Source: Paracoccaceae bacterium
GTDB lineage: Bacteria; Pseudomonadota; Alphaproteobacteria; Rhodobacterales; Rhodobacteraceae
DNA: 10,542 bases
Assembly: GCA_002746395.1 (NCBI GenBank)
Contig: NVXA01000001.1
Coordinates: 186,823 to 197,364, forward strand
Reading direction: 5' to 3'
The position numbers and the translations under genes are program-made. Below, one piece after another: positions 6,300 to 10,542 of the stretch. Position 1 is the first letter of the stretch. Each line of letters starts with the position of its first letter. The notes under the pieces are model-generated. The model did not search any database, had not been told where the DNA came from, and saw only the letters and a list, made by a program, of their open reading frames with translations.

Positions 6300-8099
6300 A
6301 TGCAAACCACAATCACCGATGTAACCGCCCGTATTATTGAACGCAGCACCAAAACCCGCACTACCTATCTGGCTCGTATGAAAGCCGCCCGCGATGAAGG
6401 CCCGCGCCGCGCACATCTTACCTGCGGTAACCTCGCCCATGCTTTCGCGGCCAGCCCTGAGGGTGATAAAGAAACACTGGCGACAACCTCTGCTGGCAAC
6501 ATCGGGATTATCTCGGCCTATAATGATATGCTTTCGGCCCACCAACCCTTTGAGCGCTATCCCGATTTGATCCGCAAGGCGGCCAATGATGTCGGCGGCA
6601 CCGCACAATTCGCAGGTGGCGTGCCCGCCATGTGCGACGGCGTCACCCAAGGCCAAGCGGGCATGGAGCTGTCGCTGTTTTCGCGCGACCTCATCGCCAT
6701 GTCGGCAGGCATCGCGCTTAGCCATAATGTCTTCGACTCCTCCGTTTACCTCGGCGTTTGCGATAAAATCATCCCCGGATTGGTAATCGCCGCCGCCACC
6801 TTTGGCCACCTTCCAGCCGTATTTCTGCCCGCAGGCCCGATGACCACCGGCATGTCCAATGACGATAAAGTCGCCGTGCGTAAACTTTTCGCCGAAGGCA
6901 AAATTGGCCGTGAGGAACTGCTGGAAGCCGAGATGAAAAGCTACCACGGTCCTGGCACTTGCACCTTCTATGGCACCGCCAACACCAATCAAATGTTGAT
7001 GGAATTCATGGGGCTACACCTGCCCGGTGCCAGCTTCGTGAACCCCAACACACCGCTCCGCGATGCATTAACGATTGAAGGGGCAAAACGTTCGCTCGCC
7101 ATCACCGCGCTTGGCAACGAATACACCCCCGTGTGTGACATCCTCGACGAAAAAGCCTTCGTGAATGGCATCGTCGGGCTGATGGCGACTGGTGGTTCGA
7201 CCAACCTTCTGATCCACCTTCTGGCCATGGCTCGCGCCGCTGGCATTGTGCTCGACTGGCAGGATTTCTCGGAAATTTCCGCAGTCACGCCCCTGATTGC
7301 CCGCGTTTACCCGAACGGTCTGGCAGACGTTAACCATTTCCACGCGGCGGGCGGCACCGGCTACATGATCGGCGAATTGCTGGCCTCCGGCCACCTTCAC
7401 GGCGACACGAAAACCGTCGTCGGCACGGGGTTGGCACAGTATACGCAAGAACCCAAGCTGCGCGATGGGGTGCTGGCATGGGAGTCAGGCACGGCCAAAT
7501 CCCTTAACGATAAAATCCTCAAAACCGTCACCGACCCGTTCCAATCCAGCGGCGGCCTTTCGCACCTTAAGGGCAACCTCGGGTCCGGCGTGATGAAAGT
7601 TTCAGCTGTTGCCAAAGACAAACATATCATCACGGCCCCCGCCCGCATTTTTCACGATCAGGAAGCCGTCAAAGTTGCGTTCAAGGCTGGCGAGATGACC
7701 GAAGATGTCGTCGTAGTCGTCCGTTTCCAAGGTCCGCAAGCCAACGGCATGCCGGAGCTTCACTCCCTAACCCCGCTGTTAACCATCATGCAAGAACGCG
7801 GGCAAAAAGTAGCGCTGGTAACCGATGGCCGCATGTCCGGCGCATCTGGCAAAGTTCCCTCCGCTATCCACGTATCCCCTGAAGCCCTCGTCGGAGGCCC
7901 GCTTGCTTGCCTTGAAGACGGCGATATCATCAAAGTTGATGCGACCAGCGGCACCCTCGACGTGCTAACCGAGGGCGCATTGGATCGCCCGAAAGTCACA
8001 GCTGATCTATCCGCCAACAGCTTCGGTACAGGCCGCGAAATGTTCGAGGTTTTTCGCCGCAACGTCGGCCCTGCCGAAACCGGAGCCTCCGTTTTATGA
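6300..8099 (+). CDS. edd: 6-phosphogluconate dehydratase (Entner-Doudoroff)
   Basis: The IlvD/Edd-family dehydratase converts 6-phosphogluconate to 2-keto-3-deoxy-6-phosphogluconate (KDPG) with an Fe-S cluster. Starting from ATG 6300 it has 599 residues, normal for Edd. Signatures include SAGNIGIISAYNDML, MCDGVTQGQAGME, GVCDKIIPG, GTCTFYGTANTN, GLMATGGSTN and the C-terminal TDGRMSGASGK. Cys154 (VCDK) and Cys221 (GTCTFYG) match the conserved cluster ligands of the family; Cys112 (MCDG) is a likely third, by inference. An in-frame ATG at 6294 overlaps the zwf stop (ATGA), but GAGG at 6289-6292 lies 7 bases from ATG 6300 and only 1 from 6294, so 6300 is preferred; the difference is two residues. 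Edd-specific motifs and the zwf/eda neighbours exclude dihydroxyacid dehydratase. The stop overlaps the next gene (ATGA). Confidence 0.96.
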   Translation: MQTTITDVTARIIERSTKTRTTYLARMKAARDEGPRRAHLTCGNLAHAFAASPEGDKETLATTSAGNIGIISAYNDMLSAHQPFERYPDLIRKAANDVGGTAQFAGGVPAMCDGVTQGQAGMELSLFSRDLIAMSAGIALSHNVFDSSVYLGVCDKIIPGLVIAAATFGHLPAVFLPAGPMTTGMSNDDKVAVRKLFAEGKIGREELLEAEMKSYHGPGTCTFYGTANTNQMLMEFMGLHLPGASFVNPNTPLRDALTIEGAKRSLAITALGNEYTPVCDILDEKAFVNGIVGLMATGGSTNLLIHLLAMARAAGIVLDWQDFSEISAVTPLIARVYPNGLADVNHFHAAGGTGYMIGELLASGHLHGDTKTVVGTGLAQYTQEPKLRDGVLAWESGTAKSLNDKILKTVTDPFQSSGGLSHLKGNLGSGVMKVSAVAKDKHIITAPARIFHDQEAVKVAFKAGEMTEDVVVVVRFQGPQANGMPELHSLTPLLTIMQERGQKVALVTDGRMSGASGKVPSAIHVSPEALVGGPLACLEDGDIIKVDATSGTLDVLTEGALDRPKVTADLSANSFGTGREMFEVFRRNVGPAETGASVL

Positions 8100-8692
8100 T
8101 CGAAACGATTGAACAACTCGAAGCTCTTTACGGCACGCCCAAGCCCGCTTCGCTGGTCAAGGTTGCGGACCATGTGACCGCGGAATACGGCGCATATATC
8201 AAGGCGTCCCCGTTTGTGGCACTTGCCACGGTTGGCCCCGAAGGGTTGGATTGCACGCCGCGCGGAGATACCGGACAAGTCGTTTTCATCGAGGATGACA
8301 AAACGCTTTCCATGCCGGATTGGCGCGGTAACGACCGGATTGACACGTTGCGTAATATCGTGCGCGACCCCCGCCTATCGCTAATGTTTCTCGTGCCCGG
8401 TTCCAATACCGTCATACGCGTCAACGGCACAGGCCGGATATCCGCCGCGCCGGAATTGCTGCAACGCTTCGCCAAATCCGGCAAGACCCCTCGCACGGTT
8501 CTGCTGATAACCATCAACGAAATCTATTTCCAATGCGCCCGCGCCGTGATGCGCGCCGACCTTTGGAATGGCACCCCCGCCCCCACGTTGCCCTCCGCCG
8601 GTGAAATTCTCGCTGCTATGACAGACGGCGAAGTTGGCGGTTCCGAATACGACAAAACATGGCCTGCACGGGCCGAAAAAACCTTATGGTGA
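8096..8692 (+). CDS. PPOX-type (pyridoxamine 5'-phosphate oxidase-like) FMN-binding protein, function unknown
   Basis: The 198-residue protein has the split-barrel flavin-binding fold of the pyridoxamine-phosphate oxidase-like superfamily. It most resembles the subgroup often labelled MSMEG_1061 or DR2398 family (recognised from memory, not by search). Recognisable parts are SPFVALATVGPEGLDCTPRGD (38-58), the first barrel strands; LSMPDWRGNDRIDTLRNIVRDPR (71-93), the typical flavin-phosphate contact region; and VIRVNGTGRIS (106-116). The C-terminus carries an AEILAAM-like helix and ends KTLW. No signal peptide or membrane segment is seen. It starts inside the edd stop (ATGA) with GGAG at 8082-8085, and eda starts 4 bases after its stop, so it is translated as part of the sugar operon. 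True PdxH activity is unlikely, because the protein belongs to a different subgroup. A redox, flavin-sequestering or detoxifying role would be a guess. Confidence 0.85.
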   Translation: MIETIEQLEALYGTPKPASLVKVADHVTAEYGAYIKASPFVALATVGPEGLDCTPRGDTGQVVFIEDDKTLSMPDWRGNDRIDTLRNIVRDPRLSLMFLVPGSNTVIRVNGTGRISAAPELLQRFAKSGKTPRTVLLITINEIYFQCARAVMRADLWNGTPAPTLPSAGEILAAMTDGEVGGSEYDKTWPARAEKTLW

Positions 8693-8696
8693 GATC

Positions 8697-9344
8697 ATGA
8701 TTACCGCTCAAGACGCCTGCAAAATCAACCGTGAGGTTTGCGCCCTTGCCCCTATTATTCCAGTTCTCGTTGTCCACGATGCGGCTACCGCACGCCCCCT
8801 CGCCGAAGCATTGATCGCAGGCGGGTTGCCCGCATTAGAAGTGACACTCAGAACCCCTAATGCCCTCGATGCTATCCGTGCAATGTCCGAAGTTTCAGGC
8901 GGCGTGGTGGGGGCAGGCACCTTGATCACCCCCGCAGATGTCAAAGCCGCCAAAGCCGCCGGGGCCAAATTCGGCGTTTCCCCCGGGGCCACTGACAGTC
9001 TGATCAAGGCTTGTGAAGACGAAGGATTGCCCCTGTTGGCAGGCGCCGCCACTGCAACCGAAGCGATGCGGATGTTGGAAAAAGGATACGATTTGTTAAA
9101 GTTTTTCCCCGCCGAAGCCTCCGGTGGCGTACCGGCCCTTAAAGCCATCGGCGCACCATTACCACAAGTCACATTTTGCCCGACGGGCGGCGTGAACCTT
9201 GCGAACGCACTGGATTATCTGAACCTGCCAAACGTTGCTTGCGCCGGCGGCAGCTGGGTTGCCCCTTCCGATTTGGTAGTCGCCGATGATTGGGCTGGAA
9301 TTGAGGCCCTCGCCCGCGAAGCGAGCCAGTTGGGACGCACATAA
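8697..9344 (+). CDS. eda: KDPG aldolase (2-dehydro-3-deoxy-phosphogluconate aldolase)
   Basis: This 215-residue class I aldolase cleaves KDPG into pyruvate and glyceraldehyde-3-phosphate and may also handle 4-hydroxy-2-oxoglutarate. The active site is complete: Glu48 and Arg52 in ALEVTLRTP, Thr75 in GAGTLIT, and the Schiff-base Lys135 in LLKFFPAE. The phosphate-binding PTGGVN (162-167) and the terminal GGSW (184-187) are also present. ATG 8697 gives the usual family length and follows GGTGAG (8688-8693). An upstream in-frame start at 8634 would add 21 residues lying inside the flavoprotein gene and not resembling the family. Its TAA overlaps the pgi start (TAATG). Pairing with edd on one transcript gives a complete lower Entner-Doudoroff branch. 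Confidence 0.96.
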   Translation: MITAQDACKINREVCALAPIIPVLVVHDAATARPLAEALIAGGLPALEVTLRTPNALDAIRAMSEVSGGVVGAGTLITPADVKAAKAAGAKFGVSPGATDSLIKACEDEGLPLLAGAATATEAMRMLEKGYDLLKFFPAEASGGVPALKAIGAPLPQVTFCPTGGVNLANALDYLNLPNVACAGGSWVAPSDLVVADDWAGIEALAREASQLGRT

Positions 9345-10542
9345 TGGAAAGTATCTGGACTAATTTAACCGCTCACCGGAAGCACACGGCAGACACTCGT
9401 ATCAGCGAATTACTGAATGATCCCAAACGGTTCGATGCGTTCTCCGTATCGGTGGACGATATGTTGCTGGACTATTCCAAAACCTCTATAGACGCCCCTG
9501 CCATGCGTATGCTGTTACAGCTTGCATCGGGTGTTGAAGCCCAGCGTGACGCCATGTTCCGCGGTGATAAAATCAATCTTTCCGAGGGCCGCGCAGTCTT
9601 GCATACCGCCTTGCGAAACCGCTCCGATGATCCGGTTTTGGTCGATGGACAGAACGTCATGCCTGGTATCCTTGATACACTGAAACGTATGCGAAAATTC
9701 AGCCACGAGGTCCGTCAGGGCGACATTCGCGCCACCGATAACCGCCCCTTTACTGACGTTATCAACATCGGCGTCGGCGGCTCCGACCTTGGCCCCTTTA
9801 TGGCAACGCTGGCGCTGGCCCCCTACCATGACGGCCCACGCACGCATTTTATTTCCAACATTGATGGCGCCCATGTCCATGATGTTCTGAAGGGTTTGAA
9901 TCCAGCCCGAACACTGGTGATCATCGCTTCGAAAAGCTTCACTACTATTGAAACCATGACCAACGCCGAAGCAGTTATAAAATGGTTAACCGACGCCCTC
10001 GGCGATCAACACACGCAGCATCTCGCCGCTGTTTCCAACGCGACCGAGGCGACCGCCGCGTTCGGCATATCCCCTTCACGCGTCTTTAGTTTTGAAGACT
10101 GGGTTGGCGGGCGGTACTCCGTCTGGGGGCCGGTTGGCTTGCCTTTGATGCTAGCCATTGGGCCGGATAATTTCGACGACTTTCTGCAAGGTGCATTTGA
10201 AATGGATACGCATTTTTGCGCTGCCCCGCTAAACCAGAATATGCCGGTTCTGCTGGCCCTTGTCGGCATCTGGCACAACAATATTTGCGGTTATCCAACC
10301 CGCGCGATCCTGCCTTATGACCAACGCTTCAGCCGCTTGCCCGCCTATTTTCAGCAACTTGATATGGAGAGCAACGGTAAAAATGTCACCCAGACCGGCG
10401 CGCCATTAACGCGTGCCTCTGGCCCGATAATATGGGGTGAACCCGGCACAAACGGGCAGCACGCCTTCTATCAACTTATCCATCAAGGCACTGCCGTCAT
10501 CCCTTGCGAATTCCTGATTGCGGCACAAGGTTTTGAGCCAGA
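9344..10542 (+). CDS. pgi: Glucose-6-phosphate isomerase (3'-truncated by window edge)
   Basis: The frame opens at ATG 9344, overlapping the eda stop, and stays open to the window end, giving 399 residues of an enzyme that is usually about 530 to 550 long. The cut is due to the window, not a mutation. It interconverts glucose-6-phosphate and fructose-6-phosphate. Visible signatures are NIGVGGSDLGP, the SKSFTTIETMTNA sugar-phosphate-binding block, and DWVGGRYSVWGPVG (252-265) with active-site Arg257. Also present are LDMESNGK (339-346) with base Glu342 and GEPGTNGQHAFYQ (365-377) with His373. The Arg-Glu-His spacings (85 and 31 residues) equal those of the rabbit enzyme (272, 357, 388). The C-terminal catalytic Lys lies beyond the window. 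In the Entner-Doudoroff setting it can recycle fructose-6-phosphate to glucose-6-phosphate or admit fructose. Whether pgl follows it cannot be seen. Confidence 0.96.
   Translation, partial: MESIWTNLTAHRKHTADTRISELLNDPKRFDAFSVSVDDMLLDYSKTSIDAPAMRMLLQLASGVEAQRDAMFRGDKINLSEGRAVLHTALRNRSDDPVLVDGQNVMPGILDTLKRMRKFSHEVRQGDIRATDNRPFTDVINIGVGGSDLGPFMATLALAPYHDGPRTHFISNIDGAHVHDVLKGLNPARTLVIIASKSFTTIETMTNAEAVIKWLTDALGDQHTQHLAAVSNATEATAAFGISPSRVFSFEDWVGGRYSVWGPVGLPLMLAIGPDNFDDFLQGAFEMDTHFCAAPLNQNMPVLLALVGIWHNNICGYPTRAILPYDQRFSRLPAYFQQLDMESNGKNVTQTGAPLTRASGPIIWGEPGTNGQHAFYQLIHQGTAVIPCEFLIAAQGFEP

Noticed and set aside
6219..6992. Minus-strand open frame of 257 codons opposite the zwf end and edd
   Set aside because: It lies opposite conserved zwf and edd coding sequence, spans their junction, and its protein shows no recognisable domain.
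8634..8696. N-terminal extension of KDPG aldolase to 8634
   Set aside because: It would sit inside the PPOX gene and exceed the family length; ATG 8697 has its own ribosome site.
9344..10542. Possible broken pgi gene, since no stop codon is present
   Set aside because: The frame is intact with all visible active-site residues and simply runs off the window end.

Overview
The window looks like a chromosomal segment of an alphaproteobacterium, most likely a marine Rhodobacterales (Roseobacter-type) organism. This rests on the Entner-Doudoroff gene set, the beginning of the Zwf protein, the mid-range G+C impression, the tightly overlapping plus-strand genes, and GC-rich hairpins without U-tracts after genes. 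The genus cannot be named from sequence reading alone. All supported genes lie on the plus strand. I see no tRNA, rRNA, CRISPR array, insertion sequence or phage gene.

Region 1 (1-4590) reads as a catabolic module. It holds the C-terminal part of a TRAP transporter solute-binding protein (1-570) and a 10-bp hairpin (582-611). Then come a glutamine-synthetase-family ligase (641-2002), an NAD(P)-dependent aldehyde dehydrogenase (2026-3414) and an iron-type alcohol dehydrogenase (3411-4556), closed by a second strong hairpin (4562-4590). A binding protein, a gamma-glutamyl ligase, an alcohol dehydrogenase and an aldehyde dehydrogenase fit one route. An amino alcohol such as ethanolamine would be imported and N-glutamylated, its hydroxyl oxidised to aldehyde and then acid, and the gamma-glutamyl amino acid hydrolysed by an enzyme not seen here. 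The substrate is inference.

Region 2 (4557-4839) is a 283-bp gap without a credible gene. It carries the end hairpin, a perfect 8-bp inverted repeat (4625-4645), a pair of TTTGGnCCAA palindromes that together form a long imperfect inverted repeat (4706-4741), and an AT-rich inverted repeat that may overlap a promoter (4750-4765). It probably holds the control region of the next operon.

Region 3 (4840-10542, continuing beyond the window) is a glucose/Entner-Doudoroff operon: zwf, edd, a PPOX-type flavin-binding protein, eda, pgi (cut by the window edge). Junctions are overlaps or gaps of only a few bases, so the genes are almost certainly co-transcribed. Pgi makes or uses glucose-6-phosphate, Zwf oxidises it to 6-phosphogluconolactone, Edd dehydrates 6-phosphogluconate to KDPG, and Eda splits KDPG to pyruvate and glyceraldehyde-3-phosphate. 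The lactonase gene pgl is not in the visible part, and the small flavoprotein between edd and eda has no known role in the pathway.
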